This document shows positions 45,334-54,260 of a DNA stretch of 64,000 nucleotides, in pieces (the first letter of the stretch is position 1; each line of letters starts with the position of its first letter). The stretch lies in assembly GCA_964497185.1 (NCBI GenBank), contig CAZCBX010000014.1, positions 6,625 to 70,624 on the forward strand, read 5' to 3'. The position numbers were made by a program, and so were the translations under genes. The notes under the pieces were generated by a model, which searched no databases, was not told the DNA's origin, and worked only from the letters and a program-made list of their open reading frames with translations. This DNA comes from CAZCBX01 sp964497185 (GTDB lineage: Bacteria; Bdellovibrionota_G; JALEGL01; JAGRMV01).

Positions 45334-46404
45334 TTATCGCAAGCTTAAAAAATCTTCCAGAATATCCGAAAGGGCGTGGGGTTTATCCAGCACCCGCAAG
45401 GCTTGGCGCATTTTTTCTTGAAACTCCCAAGTCATCTCCGTTAAAGCATGGTCGAGTCGTTCGGGTGTGAGTTCTTTTTGCTCAATCAGCTGCGCCCCAC
45501 CGATTGCCACGAGACTTTGGGCGTTTTTAAGTTGATGCTGGTCGGCAGCGGAGGGCAGGGGGATCAAAATGCTGGGCAAGCCCGCTGCGGCAAATTCCAA
45601 TATGCTTGAGCCCGATCGGCCAATGACCATGTGACTCTGTGCATACACCGACACCATATCTTCAAAAAAAGGCGCAACAGTTGCATTGGCTTGAGGCATC
45701 GCTTGATACCGAGCCTCAATGGCCTGATAATCACGGGCCCCAGTTTGGTGAAACCAGCGCGCTTGGGTTTGCCACTTTGGATGGGTTTCGAGCAAAGTAC
45801 AAATTGCATGATTGAGGTGCATGGCCCCTTGGGATCCACCCAGTACGGCGATGGTTAAAGGCTCTTGTTTCAATGGCGCAGCTTGACACGCATGAATTTC
45901 AGGCCGCAGCAGGTGACCAAAATTTTTTACTTTATTGGCAGCAAACCATTGCGCAGCATGATCAAAAACCACATACACGCGGTTTACGAATTTTCCCAGC
46001 ACCTTGTTGGAAAAACCTGGCACACTGTTGGGCTCAAGAATGGCTGTCGGAATTTTCATCAGCGTGGCCAAAAGCATGATGGGACCAGAGGCATAGCCTC
46101 CGATGCCAAACAACCGATCGGGTTTGTATTTGCGTAGCAGGCAAAAAGAGACCCATAGTGCTTTGGGAATTTGAAGCATGGCTTTAAAACGTTGATGCAA
46201 CGACCCTGAGGTAAACCCACCGATGTCGAGCAATTCAATGTCAAACCCATGGGCCGGCACCCACTTTTCTTCAAATTTTCCGCGCGCGCCTACAAATACG
46301 CAGCGATATCCTTTTTTTTGGAGACCGCAGGCAAGAACATAAGCGGGGATAACATGTCCGCCCGTTCCGCCTGCCGCCAGTAAAATGGTTTTTTCTTTAC
46401 CCAT
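45334..46404 (-). CDS. murG: UDP-N-acetylglucosamine--lipid transferase MurG
   Basis: MurG adds GlcNAc to lipid I to make lipid II on the inner membrane face. LAAGGTGGHVIPA is the first G loop, LEPNSVPGFSNKVLGK fits the membrane-facing part and VIGRSGSSILEFAAAGLPSILIPLPSAADQHQ-type sequence (45540-45640) is the donor site. Length is 356 aa. AAGGGG lies 6 nt before the ATG at 46404. Confidence 0.96.
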   Translation of the reverse strand: MGKEKTILLAAGGTGGHVIPAYVLACGLQKKGYRCVFVGARGKFEEKWVPAHGFDIELLDIGGFTSGSLHQRFKAMLQIPKALWVSFCLLRKYKPDRLFGIGGYASGPIMLLATLMKIPTAILEPNSVPGFSNKVLGKFVNRVYVVFDHAAQWFAANKVKNFGHLLRPEIHACQAAPLKQEPLTIAVLGGSQGAMHLNHAICTLLETHPKWQTQARWFHQTGARDYQAIEARYQAMPQANATVAPFFEDMVSVYAQSHMVIGRSGSSILEFAAAGLPSILIPLPSAADQHQLKNAQSLVAIGGAQLIEQKELTPERLDHALTEMTWEFQEKMRQALRVLDKPHALSDILEDFLSLR

Positions 46405-46762
46405 CAATTGCCCCTTGCCTCTTTTTCATTACACGTTCCGCTTTCGAGGCTTTTAGCTTTGATCCTACGCCATGTTATCCGGAACGACTTTTGACGCATG
46501 ATTTTGGCAGTGGCCTTCGCCACTGCTGACTGATTGACGCCATTGTAAATGGTTAACGGTCAATCTAAAAGAAAGATTAACACACCAGTGTTATCTAGCG
46601 AAATAACGTGAATATAAGATGAGGGGTGGTTTAAAACCAAGGCGTTTGCTTCCAACACCAATTCAGGTTGGTTGCATCATTGGATGAGGGTTCAGTCCAA
46701 TACCGTGCAACCCATATCGATTGCAGGCTCATGGATGGGCATTGTAAATTGTCGCTTGCTGA
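46405..46762. other. Non-coding stretch upstream of murG
   Basis: No gene is seen in 358 nt. It holds a hairpin GCAGTGGC-CTTC-GCCACTGC at 46507-46526 and a small dyad GGTTTAAAACC near 46630. On the minus strand this is the leader of murG after the small gene at 46763, so murG may be expressed by readthrough or from a promoter I cannot place. Confidence 0.5.
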
Positions 46763-46927
46763 CTAACTCTCGGTATCTTGCGGTTCGATATCCTGAGTTA
46801 GATGAAACAAAGCATAATCAGACAAATCCAATTCTTTAAGAATATTACTGGCGATGTCTTCAAAGTTAAGCTCGTAACTTTTTTTAGAAACATTGGGTGT
46901 TTTATTTGGTTTTTTATCTTTGGTCAT
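46763..46927 (-). CDS. Small protein of unknown function, 54 aa
   Basis: The ATG at 46927 is preceded by AAGGA at ideal spacing. The protein is Lys-rich at the N-terminus (MTKDKKPNKTPNVSKKSYEL) and acidic at the C-terminus. Its block NILKELDLSDYALFH resembles NILEAMDRSDLQSIYH in the divergent small gene at 47305, which suggests paralogues. A sigma-70-like promoter and a two-stem leader stand ahead of it. No signal peptide or membrane segment is seen. It interrupts the usual ftsW-murG neighbourhood. Function unknown. Confidence 0.7.
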   Translation of the reverse strand: MTKDKKPNKTPNVSKKSYELNFEDIASNILKELDLSDYALFHLTQDIEPQDTES

Positions 46928-47035
46928 ATGGATTCCTTCTCGCCCAGGATGGGCGGGCAAAATAAGAGAGCGCTCAAAACTTGGATTAAAAGCGCCTATG
47001 ATTTTATTTTACTAAATACAAAAAGCGTAAATCAA
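46928..47035 (-). promoter_or_regulatory. Promoter and structured leader of the minus-strand small gene
   Basis: On the minus strand TTGATT (47035-47030), 18 nt, then TAAAAT (47011-47006) form a promoter. The leader folds into GCGCT...AGCGC, whose loop carries CTTTTAATCCAA (46992-46981), then a second hairpin CGCCCA-TCC-TGGGCG just before the ribosome site. Promoter spacing, the TAAAATAAAA start region and the CTTTTAATCCAA loop match the leader of the divergent gene at 47305. Confidence 0.65.
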
Positions 47036-47136
47036 GTATAAAAAAAATTAATTTTGTAAAACCTTCACTTCGGTTTGTCCAGATGGGAACTTTTATTTAC
47101 ATTTGGAAACCAATACAAAATATTCCAACGATGGGC

Positions 47137-47166
47137 TTGCAAGGATGTGTTTGTTTTATGTAAAAT
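47137..47166 (+). promoter_or_regulatory. Promoter of the plus-strand leader RNA
   Basis: TTGCAA (47137-47142) and TAAAAT (47161-47166) stand 18 nt apart, the same spacing as the divergent promoter. The start site should be near 47173. Between the two promoters (47036-47136) there is AT-rich sequence without a gene. Confidence 0.65.
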
Positions 47167-47172
47167 AAAAAG

Positions 47173-47279
47173 AAGTGGCCCCTTTTAATCCAAAAAAGGG
47201 AGCACCATGTTTTAATTTTGACCCCTCACACCAAGAGGTCTGCGCATCAACAGACTTTTTAAGTGAGGGGTCTTTTTTT
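47173..47279 (+). ncRNA. Leader RNA or small RNA ending in a strong terminator
   Basis: From the predicted start the RNA forms a first hairpin (47179-47200) with CTTTTAATCCAA in its loop side. Next comes a two-codon ORF, ATG TTT TAA (47207-47215), with GGGAG at good spacing. Then a terminator follows: GACCCCTCAC (47220-47229) pairs with GTGAGGGGTC (47263-47272) and seven T follow; an inner hairpin AGTCTG-type fold lies between the arms. The terminator's right arm could instead pair with GGCCCCT (47178-47184). Either attenuation of the gene at 47305 or a free small RNA of about 105 nt is possible. Confidence 0.6.
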
Positions 47280-47304
47280 ATGCTTTAAGCAAAAAAGGAC
47301 TTTT

Positions 47305-47520
47305 ATGAAAACAAATTTTCAACACCCCATCCCACAGACTGCTGTTTTTTTTGAGTCTATTTGCACTTCATTGGGTCAGAGATCCATGTTTGTCAACACG
47401 CGGGCTGATGATGAATCCACCGATTTGTCAGATTTGCAATGGGAGAACATCTTAGAAGCCATGGACCGATCTGACTTGCAGTCCATTTATCACCACAACG
47501 AAGAAACCGAAGAAGCTTAA
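47305..47520 (+). CDS. Small protein of unknown function, 71 aa
   Basis: The ATG has AAGGA 5-6 nt ahead and follows the terminator by 25 nt. The protein has no signal peptide; the C-terminal half is strongly acidic. Its block WENILEAMDRSDLQSIYHH resembles SNILKELDLSDYALFHL in the divergent small gene. Expression would need readthrough of the terminator at 47220-47279 or a further start site. It converges on ftsW, whose stop lies 10 nt away. Function unknown. Confidence 0.65.
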   Translation: MKTNFQHPIPQTAVFFESICTSLGQRSMFVNTRADDESTDLSDLQWENILEAMDRSDLQSIYHHNEETEEA

Positions 47521-47530
47521 ACCAATTAAC

Positions 47531-48661
47531 TTATAAAACGCGACCGATTTTGGGCTTGGGCTTGCCGATGATGGATGACAAAGACAGCATCATGCCCAAT
47601 GAAAACATGGTGGCAATCAAGGAAGATCCTCCATAACTGACCAGTGGAAGTGTCAGCCCTTTGGTGGGCAAAAGACCTGTGACCACACCCATATTAAATA
47701 AACTCTGTAGGGTAATCATGCATGTTAAACCGAAGGTGACCATCGACGCGAATGGGTCTTGAATTCGGGTGGCCAATCGAATCCCCTGCACCATGATGAT
47801 GAAAAAAAGCAGCACAACCACCAGGCATCCCAAAAAGCCCAATTCTTCCCCAATGACTGAAAAAATAAAATCTGTGTGCGCTTCGGGCAAGTATAGCAAT
47901 TTTTGTGTACCATCCCCCAGTCCTTGACCTGTAACGCCCCCTCTTTCAAAAGCAATAAACGATTGAACCATTTGAAACCCATCGCCTTTGGGATCAGCCC
48001 ATGGATTTAAAAAACTAAACAATCGTTTGCGACGGTAGTCCGCTGATAAAATGAGAAAGGCACCTGCTGCTATGCCCACAGAAGCCAATCCCAGCAAATG
48101 TTGCCACCGCGCTCCTGCAACATAAAACATTAAAAAAAGAACGGTGGCGATGGTCACCGTGGTGCCAAAATCAGGCTGTTGCAAAATGCATCCAAGCACC
48201 ATCCCATTGATCAATAAAATGGGCAGTAACCCTTTTTGAAAAGACCGAATGTTTGAACCAATTCGCTCTAGGTAACCCGCGGTGAATAAAATAAGCCACG
48301 GTTTGATCATCTCAGAAGGTTGAAATCGAAAGGGACCGACTGCCAACCACCGCGTGGCATGTTTGGCCTCAACGCCCATGCGTGTAAAAATAACCACCAA
48401 CAAGAGCGCTGTGGTTACCAGCACCACCGGCAAGGTGATTTTTTTTAGCCAATGCAAAGGGGTAAGCACCGCCACCGTCAGTGAAAGCCAACCCACCGCC
48501 AATAAGATAAGGTGTCTTTTTAAATAATAGGTGTGAGAAGAAAATCGCTCTTGCGCCATAAAAGAGCTTGAGCTGTACACCATGACCGACCCTATGATCA
48601 TCAACAGCAAAATGCTTGTGAGCAGTACCGGGTCTAGCCGATACAATTTTTTACCCGGCAT
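47531..48661 (-). CDS. ftsW: Lipid II polymerase / division protein FtsW
   Basis: FtsW is a SEDS-family membrane glycosyltransferase of the division septum. Ten membrane helices fit the sequence, and LPLVSYGGSSLIATMFSLG carries the SYGGSS signature. VVIFTRMGVEAKHATRWLAVGPFRFQPSE-type sequence (48307-48390) holds the family's catalytic-loop region. Length is 376 aa. The ATG at 48661 or GTG at 48664 is the start, just behind murD. Confidence 0.95.
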   Translation of the reverse strand: MPGKKLYRLDPVLLTSILLLMIIGSVMVYSSSSFMAQERFSSHTYYLKRHLILLAVGWLSLTVAVLTPLHWLKKITLPVVLVTTALLLVVIFTRMGVEAKHATRWLAVGPFRFQPSEMIKPWLILFTAGYLERIGSNIRSFQKGLLPILLINGMVLGCILQQPDFGTTVTIATVLFLMFYVAGARWQHLLGLASVGIAAGAFLILSADYRRKRLFSFLNPWADPKGDGFQMVQSFIAFERGGVTGQGLGDGTQKLLYLPEAHTDFIFSVIGEELGFLGCLVVVLLFFIIMVQGIRLATRIQDPFASMVTFGLTCMITLQSLFNMGVVTGLLPTKGLTLPLVSYGGSSLIATMFSLGMMLSLSSIIGKPKPKIGRVL

Positions 48662-48664
48662 CAC

Positions 48665-49969
48665 TTAAAAAAGCTCCAGACTTTGAACCAACTGTTTGAA
48701 ATGTTCGCCCCGCTCTGCCATGTTTTCGTAGCGGTCAAAACTTGCAAATCCTGGTGACAGAAGAATCACCTCACCTTGCTGGACTTTTAAACACGCCGCA
48801 TGGAGCGCTTCGGCAAGATTATCATAGGGCTTACCTACCTTGGAATCCACATATTGACTCAACAGTGATGCCACCTCTCCAAACATATATATGGCACGAA
48901 TGTTGGGATGTTGAGCCAACTGTTGCATAAACATTTGAACATCCATGTTTTTATTTCGACCGCCCACCAATAGATGCACTGGCTGCGTGCATTGACCAAC
49001 GGCATACAATGTTGAAGCTGGTGTCGTGCTCTTTGAATCATTGATAAACGAGCAAGGCAAGTTGGACACAACCGTTTCACATCGATGGGGCAAGCCGCGA
49101 AAACGTTGAATCACATGCTGACATCGATCGGCTTCAATGCCGTAACGGTTGGCAACCCAATGGGCGATCATTTGCGCTTCCTTGGAAAGGACCCGCGATG
49201 CCCATACAATGTTTTGTCCATTCATGACAAAGCCCTGCTCAAAAATTTCAATATCGCTATTGGGCGCGCCATTGGCACTGAAAGTTTGATGACTCGCTGC
49301 ACATGTGGGCTCAACCAACTGCGGTTGATCTGCGTTGGATAAAATCCAATCGTCATCCGTTTGATGCGCGTAAATTTTTTGTTTGCACTGTAAATAACGG
49401 TCCATGGTTTGATGGCGATCGAGATGATTTTCATGAAGGTTTAACAACACAGCGCCTTGTGGATGAAATTGGCTGCTTTGCTCCAGCTGAAAACTGGATA
49501 CTTCCACCACTGCAAAATCCCATTGACCATCTACGGCTTCGATCAAAGGGTTGCCCAGGTTGCCGCCGACAAAGACGTGTCGATACTTTTGCCGCAGCAC
49601 TTCACCCAACAGCTGGGTCACGGTGGATTTACCCAATGATCCTGTGACCGCAATCATCGGACAAGTGAGCATGGAAGATGCCACGTCAATTTCACTGCGC
49701 ACCGGTATGCCCTGGGCTTGAAACCAGTCTAATAATGGATGATCCCAGGGCACACCGGGGCTCACAATGGCTTGATCCAATTTCAGTGGTTGATCCAAAG
49801 GTTGATCTTGGTAACAAAGCGCATTTTGAATGCCGATCTCCTGCAAGCGCTGCTCGTTTTGCTGGGGGGGCCTTTGGTCAAAAACATGAATTTGGGCTTT
49901 CGGGGCATAATGCTTTGCCAGCGCCATGCCTGTTTTGGGGCCCAATCCTACAATTGCTACCTGCATCAT
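48665..49969 (-). CDS. murD: UDP-N-acetylmuramoylalanine--D-glutamate ligase
   Basis: MurD adds D-Glu to the precursor. MIAVTGSLGKSTVTQLLGEV is the ATP loop (GSLGKST is a slight variant of GTNGKST), SSFQLEQSSQF the conserved middle and FINDSKSTTPASTLYAV the C-terminal block. LLSPGFASFD is family-typical. Length is 434 aa. It starts directly after the mraY stop. Confidence 0.95.
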   Translation of the reverse strand: MMQVAIVGLGPKTGMALAKHYAPKAQIHVFDQRPPQQNEQRLQEIGIQNALCYQDQPLDQPLKLDQAIVSPGVPWDHPLLDWFQAQGIPVRSEIDVASSMLTCPMIAVTGSLGKSTVTQLLGEVLRQKYRHVFVGGNLGNPLIEAVDGQWDFAVVEVSSFQLEQSSQFHPQGAVLLNLHENHLDRHQTMDRYLQCKQKIYAHQTDDDWILSNADQPQLVEPTCAASHQTFSANGAPNSDIEIFEQGFVMNGQNIVWASRVLSKEAQMIAHWVANRYGIEADRCQHVIQRFRGLPHRCETVVSNLPCSFINDSKSTTPASTLYAVGQCTQPVHLLVGGRNKNMDVQMFMQQLAQHPNIRAIYMFGEVASLLSQYVDSKVGKPYDNLAEALHAACLKVQQGEVILLSPGFASFDRYENMAERGEHFKQLVQSLELF

Positions 49970-49970
49970 T

Positions 49971-51041
49971 TTACCGAAGCTTGAGGGTTGAGAGTGAAAG
50001 CAACGCTAGAATAATGGAAATAATCCAAAACCGCACGATCACTTTGGGCTCTGCCCAGCCCTTGAGTTCAAAGTGATGGTGAAGCGGTGCCATTCGAAAC
50101 ACACGTTTGCCTGTAAGTTTAAATGAAATCACCTGAATGATCACACTGGAGGCTTCCAGCACAAAAATACCTCCGACCATAATCAACACCAGTTCTTGTT
50201 TGGCCACCACCGCAATGATGCCCAAAAGCCCCCCAATGCTGAGCGAGCCTACATCCCCCATAAAAACTTGGGCTGGGTAGGCGTTGTACCAAAGAAAACT
50301 CAAAGCGCCCCCGAACAAAGCCGCACATAAAATGGCAATTTCACCCGCACCAGGAATGTAGGTGACTTGCAAGTAATCTGAAAAAAATGCGTTGCCCGCA
50401 ATGTAGGAAAAAAACAAATAGGTTACCGACGCAATCAGGGTGGGGCCTATGGCCAAGCCGTCCAAGCCGTCTGTTAAGTTTACTGCATTGGAGCTGGCCA
50501 CCAACACCAGCGCAACAAATGGAATAAAAGCGGCGCCCATCCACACGTTGGCATTTTTAAGAAACGGAATGGTTAGCGAGGTATTAAAGCCTGAGTCATA
50601 AAGCAAAAAACCCATCGCTGTGGCCAACAGGCATTGTAAAAAAAACTTTGTTCTGGCGCGCAAGCCCCCTCTTTTTTTTACTTTGGATATGTCGTCGGCG
50701 TAACCAATGAGTGCAAAGCCCATCATGGTGATGATGCACACCCAGGGCAACAATCCATTTAAGTCAGCCCAGCATAAAAATGACAACAACGTGGTTAAAA
50801 TGATAATGATGCCACCCATGGTGGGGGTGCCCAATTTTTCACGATGGCGCTCGGGTACATCTTGCCGAATGTTGTCTGCACCATTTTGCATTTTTCGCAA
50901 ATACCGAATCAACGGTCGGCCCAACATCAAGCCTAAAAAAATGGCCGTTAAGATGGCCATAAAAATACGAAACGAAATGTATTGGACGACCCGTAAAAAA
51001 CTAAACTGATCTTGAAATGAAAGCAGCAAATGATAGAGCAT
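49971..51041 (-). CDS. mraY: Phospho-N-acetylmuramoyl-pentapeptide-transferase
   Basis: MraY makes lipid I from UDP-MurNAc-pentapeptide and undecaprenyl phosphate. The motifs LGTPTMGGI, GYADDISKVKKRGG (Asp pair), AVNLTDGLDGLA and FMGDVGSLSIGG are intact, as is APLHHHFELKGW near the end. Ten membrane helices fit the 356 aa. Confidence 0.97.
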   Translation of the reverse strand: MLYHLLLSFQDQFSFLRVVQYISFRIFMAILTAIFLGLMLGRPLIRYLRKMQNGADNIRQDVPERHREKLGTPTMGGIIIILTTLLSFLCWADLNGLLPWVCIITMMGFALIGYADDISKVKKRGGLRARTKFFLQCLLATAMGFLLYDSGFNTSLTIPFLKNANVWMGAAFIPFVALVLVASSNAVNLTDGLDGLAIGPTLIASVTYLFFSYIAGNAFFSDYLQVTYIPGAGEIAILCAALFGGALSFLWYNAYPAQVFMGDVGSLSIGGLLGIIAVVAKQELVLIMVGGIFVLEASSVIIQVISFKLTGKRVFRMAPLHHHFELKGWAEPKVIVRFWIISIILALLSLSTLKLR

Positions 51042-51050
51042 GAAAATTCC

Positions 51051-52433
51051 TTATACAGGCGATGAATCTAGCCAAGGCGCAACCAGTTCTTCCAACCGCA
51101 TCCCTCTAGAACCTTTGACATAAAGTATATCGCCAGATTGGAAATGGTCATCTATTTTTTCGAATGCGGTGTGTCGATCTTCTAGCTCGATTAGCTGACT
51201 TTCTTTCATCCCGCCTTGCAAGGCGCCTTGAATGACTGCGCCTGAAAACTGCCCAATCACCAACAACTGGTCAATCCCATAATCAGCCAGTGACTTGCCC
51301 AGGGTGCAATGAATTTTTGCACCTTCTTGGCCCAGCTCAAACATATCGCCCAGCAGAGCTACTTTACGACCAGGCAAATCTTTCAGGGCCTGAAGCCCCG
51401 CATGCATGGATGACGGGTTGGCGTTGTAACAATCCACAATCATCAAGCGATCATCGGGCAAAGATATTTTCTGCATACGCATGGCCATGGCCTCGAGCAA
51501 AGGAATTCTTGCTTGTACGGTTTCAGCCGGCATATTTACGCTCATCGCCAAACCCAATACACAGAGCAAATTGGATACATTGTGCAGGCCTGGGTGTTTA
51601 AAAGCAGCCTCCATGTCGGTGTCACCATATCCAATCACCAGATGGTATCCTTCAGAGGTAGGGGTGATGGTTTTGCAATGTATATCCGCGTTGGTTGTTA
51701 ACGACGTGGTGATGGCTTTGCCTTCAAATCGATCCCTCATGGGGGCAATGTAGGGATCATCCATTCGAAATACCCCAATGCCATTGCGATCCAAACACTG
51801 AAAAATTTCTTCCTTGGCTTTGGCCACGCCCGATTCATCCCCAAAAGCTTGAAGATGTGCTTTTCCGATGCTGGTCAAAACAGATACTTGCGGCAAAGCA
51901 ATTTCACACAACGCTTTGAGTTCACCATAATCATTGATGCCCATTTCCAACACGGCTTGGTTGTGATGCGCTTGCAAAAGTAACAGCGTGAGCGGCACAC
52001 CCAGGTGATTGTTCCAGGTACCGGGCGTCACCAATGTGTCCGGCCCAAAAATGCCCCGTGCAAACTCTTTGGTGCTGGTTTTGCCGTTGGATCCGCTGAT
52101 GGCCATGATCGTTTTACCCCAGACTTGACGGTGCGAGCGCGCCAATTGCCATAAAGCATGAAGGGTGTTGGGTACAACCCACTGCGCCACCTCAGGTTGG
52201 GGTTTTTCAACGATGACTGCGCTGGCACCTTTTTTCCATGCATCTTGAACAAAGTCATGTCCATCTCTGGCGCTGGGCAACGCGAAAAACAAATCACCTG
52301 GCTGCAACACACGTGAATCTAAACAAACGCCCGTGATGGGCGATGAGAGGCTGCCTTTGAGGTCTTGGCCAAGCCACGCATTGATATTTTCTTCTTTTAA
52401 AACCGTATCCACGCGTAGTGGTTGTTTTTTCAT
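51051..52433 (-). CDS. murF: UDP-N-acetylmuramoyl-tripeptide--D-alanyl-D-alanine ligase
   Basis: MurF adds D-Ala-D-Ala, the product of Ddl, to the tripeptide precursor. MAISGSNGKTSTKEF is the ATP loop, EMGINDYGEL the family middle and VDCYNANPSSMHAGL the C-terminal block. Length is 460 aa. The ATG at 52433 overlaps the murE stop (ATGA) with GGGAG 8 nt ahead; a start 15 nt earlier is less likely. Confidence 0.95.
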   Translation of the reverse strand: MKKQPLRVDTVLKEENINAWLGQDLKGSLSSPITGVCLDSRVLQPGDLFFALPSARDGHDFVQDAWKKGASAVIVEKPQPEVAQWVVPNTLHALWQLARSHRQVWGKTIMAISGSNGKTSTKEFARGIFGPDTLVTPGTWNNHLGVPLTLLLLQAHHNQAVLEMGINDYGELKALCEIALPQVSVLTSIGKAHLQAFGDESGVAKAKEEIFQCLDRNGIGVFRMDDPYIAPMRDRFEGKAITTSLTTNADIHCKTITPTSEGYHLVIGYGDTDMEAAFKHPGLHNVSNLLCVLGLAMSVNMPAETVQARIPLLEAMAMRMQKISLPDDRLMIVDCYNANPSSMHAGLQALKDLPGRKVALLGDMFELGQEGAKIHCTLGKSLADYGIDQLLVIGQFSGAVIQGALQGGMKESQLIELEDRHTAFEKIDDHFQSGDILYVKGSRGMRLEELVAPWLDSSPV

Positions 52434-53911
52434 CGCATTTTCTCCCACGCTTCTCTTATTTTTTGACGGTCATCAAACGGATGCCGGACGCCATGCACCT
52501 CTTGATAGGTTTCGTGGCCTTTGCCAGCAACCAGCACCAAATCACCCGGCTGGGCTTGCGTAATAGCATACGCAATCGCTCGGGCTCGGTCTACTTCCAC
52601 ATGCACCTTTTGCGCAAACGCGTCCTCTTGTTCAATGGCATGAATCATTTCATCAAGGATGGCTTGAGGATCTTCGGTGCGTGGATTGTCCGTGGTCATC
52701 ACCACGTGGTCGCTTTTGGCCAAAACTGTTTTGGCCATGGGACCTCTGCGCGTGGCATCTCGATCGCCGCCGCTACCAAACACGGTCCACAATTTGCCCT
52801 GTACATGGGGTTTGAGCGTATCCAACACATTGGCCAGCGCATCTTCTGTATAGGCATAATCCACGATCACATCAAATTTGGCATTTTTTAAATCAACCGG
52901 TTCCAAACGGCCCGGTACTTTGACCGGATTTTGCCATTGGGTTTGTATGCTGAGCGGATCAATACCCAATATAAGCGCCACGCAGGTGGCAGCCATCGCG
53001 TTGTACAGGTTGTATTGACCCACAATGGGTGTGCGAAGCGACCATGTTTGATCTTGAACCCGCAGCTTGATTTGACTTTGGGTGGGGGCCGATAAAAATT
53101 CGAGCAGTTGAATATCCGCACGCGGCGCCTGACCATAGGTCCACACGGGGTCTAGTTTGTCGTGCGCAATCCATTGTTGTGCCACAGGATCGTCTACATT
53201 CATCACCGATGCTTTTTTTGTTTTGCAAGAGTTGGCCAAAAGTACGGTAAACAATTTCTTTTTGGCTTCCGCGTAGGCCTCCATGGTGTGATGATAATCC
53301 AAATGTTCGTGGGTTAAGTTGGTAAAAACACACACGTCAAATTCAATGCCCTCTAATCGTCCCTGGTCAATGCCATGAGAAGAACACTCCATCACCACCG
53401 TATCGACTTGCGCTTGATGCATTTGATGCAAGTACCATTGCATGATTTCAAATGCCGGGGTGGTCCATCTTGCCGCTTCTTGGTGACCCGGCCATCGGTA
53501 TTGCGTGGTGCCAATCACGCCCACCTTTTGGCCGCATTTTTTTAAGAAAGCCTCTATATAATGACACGTGCTGGTTTTGCCATTGGTGCCCGTCACCCCC
53601 ACCACCGTAAAATGCTTGCTTGGATTTTGATACAATCGAAGTACAAGGTCTTGCAAAGAAGGCTGATCCCGCGGGGTTTGAACCCAAGGCCCGCGTATTT
53701 CCGTCCCGGGGGGCGCCACCACCGCACTGGCCCCTCGATCCAGCGCTTCCTGAGCAAATTGCAACCCATCCACCTGCAGACCTTGTTTGGGGTAGTACAA
53801 ATCGCCCGGTTGCACGCTGCGTGAATCCGACCAGATCCGTCGAATGTCCAAATCGGGCGGCGCGTGCAGCACTGCATCCGACCAAGGCTCCAGTAAATGC
53901 TTGAGTTTCAT
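52430..53911 (-). CDS. murE: UDP-N-acetylmuramoyl-L-alanyl-D-glutamate--2,6-diaminopimelate ligase
   Basis: MurE adds the third stem residue. VVGVTGTNGKTSTCHYI is the ATP loop, ECSSHGIDQGRLEGI the conserved middle, and TTDNPRTEDP carries the DNPR motif that marks meso-diaminopimelate use. GKGHETYQE closes the pattern. The start is taken as MKLKHLLEPW at 53911 (493 aa); no clear ribosome site precedes it, and a reading from 53983 is possible. It is separated from ftsI by the repeat-flanked cassette. Confidence 0.94.
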   Translation of the reverse strand: MKLKHLLEPWSDAVLHAPPDLDIRRIWSDSRSVQPGDLYYPKQGLQVDGLQFAQEALDRGASAVVAPPGTEIRGPWVQTPRDQPSLQDLVLRLYQNPSKHFTVVGVTGTNGKTSTCHYIEAFLKKCGQKVGVIGTTQYRWPGHQEAARWTTPAFEIMQWYLHQMHQAQVDTVVMECSSHGIDQGRLEGIEFDVCVFTNLTHEHLDYHHTMEAYAEAKKKLFTVLLANSCKTKKASVMNVDDPVAQQWIAHDKLDPVWTYGQAPRADIQLLEFLSAPTQSQIKLRVQDQTWSLRTPIVGQYNLYNAMAATCVALILGIDPLSIQTQWQNPVKVPGRLEPVDLKNAKFDVIVDYAYTEDALANVLDTLKPHVQGKLWTVFGSGGDRDATRRGPMAKTVLAKSDHVVMTTDNPRTEDPQAILDEMIHAIEQEDAFAQKVHVEVDRARAIAYAITQAQPGDLVLVAGKGHETYQEVHGVRHPFDDRQKIREAWEKMR

Positions 53912-54002
53912 ATAAGCCAAACGTACCGAAAACCTTTCCAACTGACCAGAGAACACATGGATAATTTGCGGCTCACTGCCCATGCAAAGCGTTTATTTTT
54001 TG

Positions 54003-54118
54003 GTTTTAAACACGCCACTTGTAGCAGCTTTTGGGGCTTGAAGCTCGCTAGTCCTCGCTGCGCTGCGGAGACGCTCTCAGAAGCCCCAAAAGCTGGTTCG
54101 GCAACTGGAGTTTTTTAT
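54003..54118. repeat. Palindromic repeat, left copy, upstream of murE
   Basis: An element of about 115 bp starts GTTTTAAAC. It has the arm CAGCTTTTGGGGCTT near the left and AAGCCCCAAAAGCTGG near the right, around a centre GCTAGTCCTCGCTGCGCTGC. It matches the right copy (54863-54977) in inverted orientation over nearly its whole length. The arms make it a large imperfect hairpin. Confidence 0.88.
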
Positions 54119-54131
54119 TCCCGATGGGCAC

Positions 54132-54260
54132 TTAAGATGTTTTTGTTTTGGAATGCAATATTAATATTTGAATCAGCCATTCAAGACGCTCTTTTGGCGT
54201 CAAGGAAAGACTATGACGCAACAAGCGTTTTCTGGTTTCTACATCATTCACTTTTTTCAT
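54132..54260 (-). CDS. Small protein paired with the nucleotidyltransferase, 42 aa
   Basis: The ATG at 54260 lies inside the end of the nucleotidyltransferase gene; the two overlap by 17 nt, a sign of coupling. The protein reads MKKVNDVETRKRLLRHSL, then LTPKERLEWLIQILI, and ends TKTS. The LTPkERLeWL pattern resembles short proteins often found next to nucleotidyltransferases of this kind. No function is established. It ends just outside the left palindromic repeat. Confidence 0.6.
   Translation of the reverse strand: MKKVNDVETRKRLLRHSLSLTPKERLEWLIQILILHSKTKTS

Noticed and set aside
46660..46740. tRNA-like GGTTCAGTCC near 46690
   Set aside because: No acceptor stem, anticodon arm or D arm could be fitted around it.
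53448..53885. Minus-strand ORFs of 94-145 aa inside murE
   Set aside because: They are other-frame readings of a well-conserved gene.
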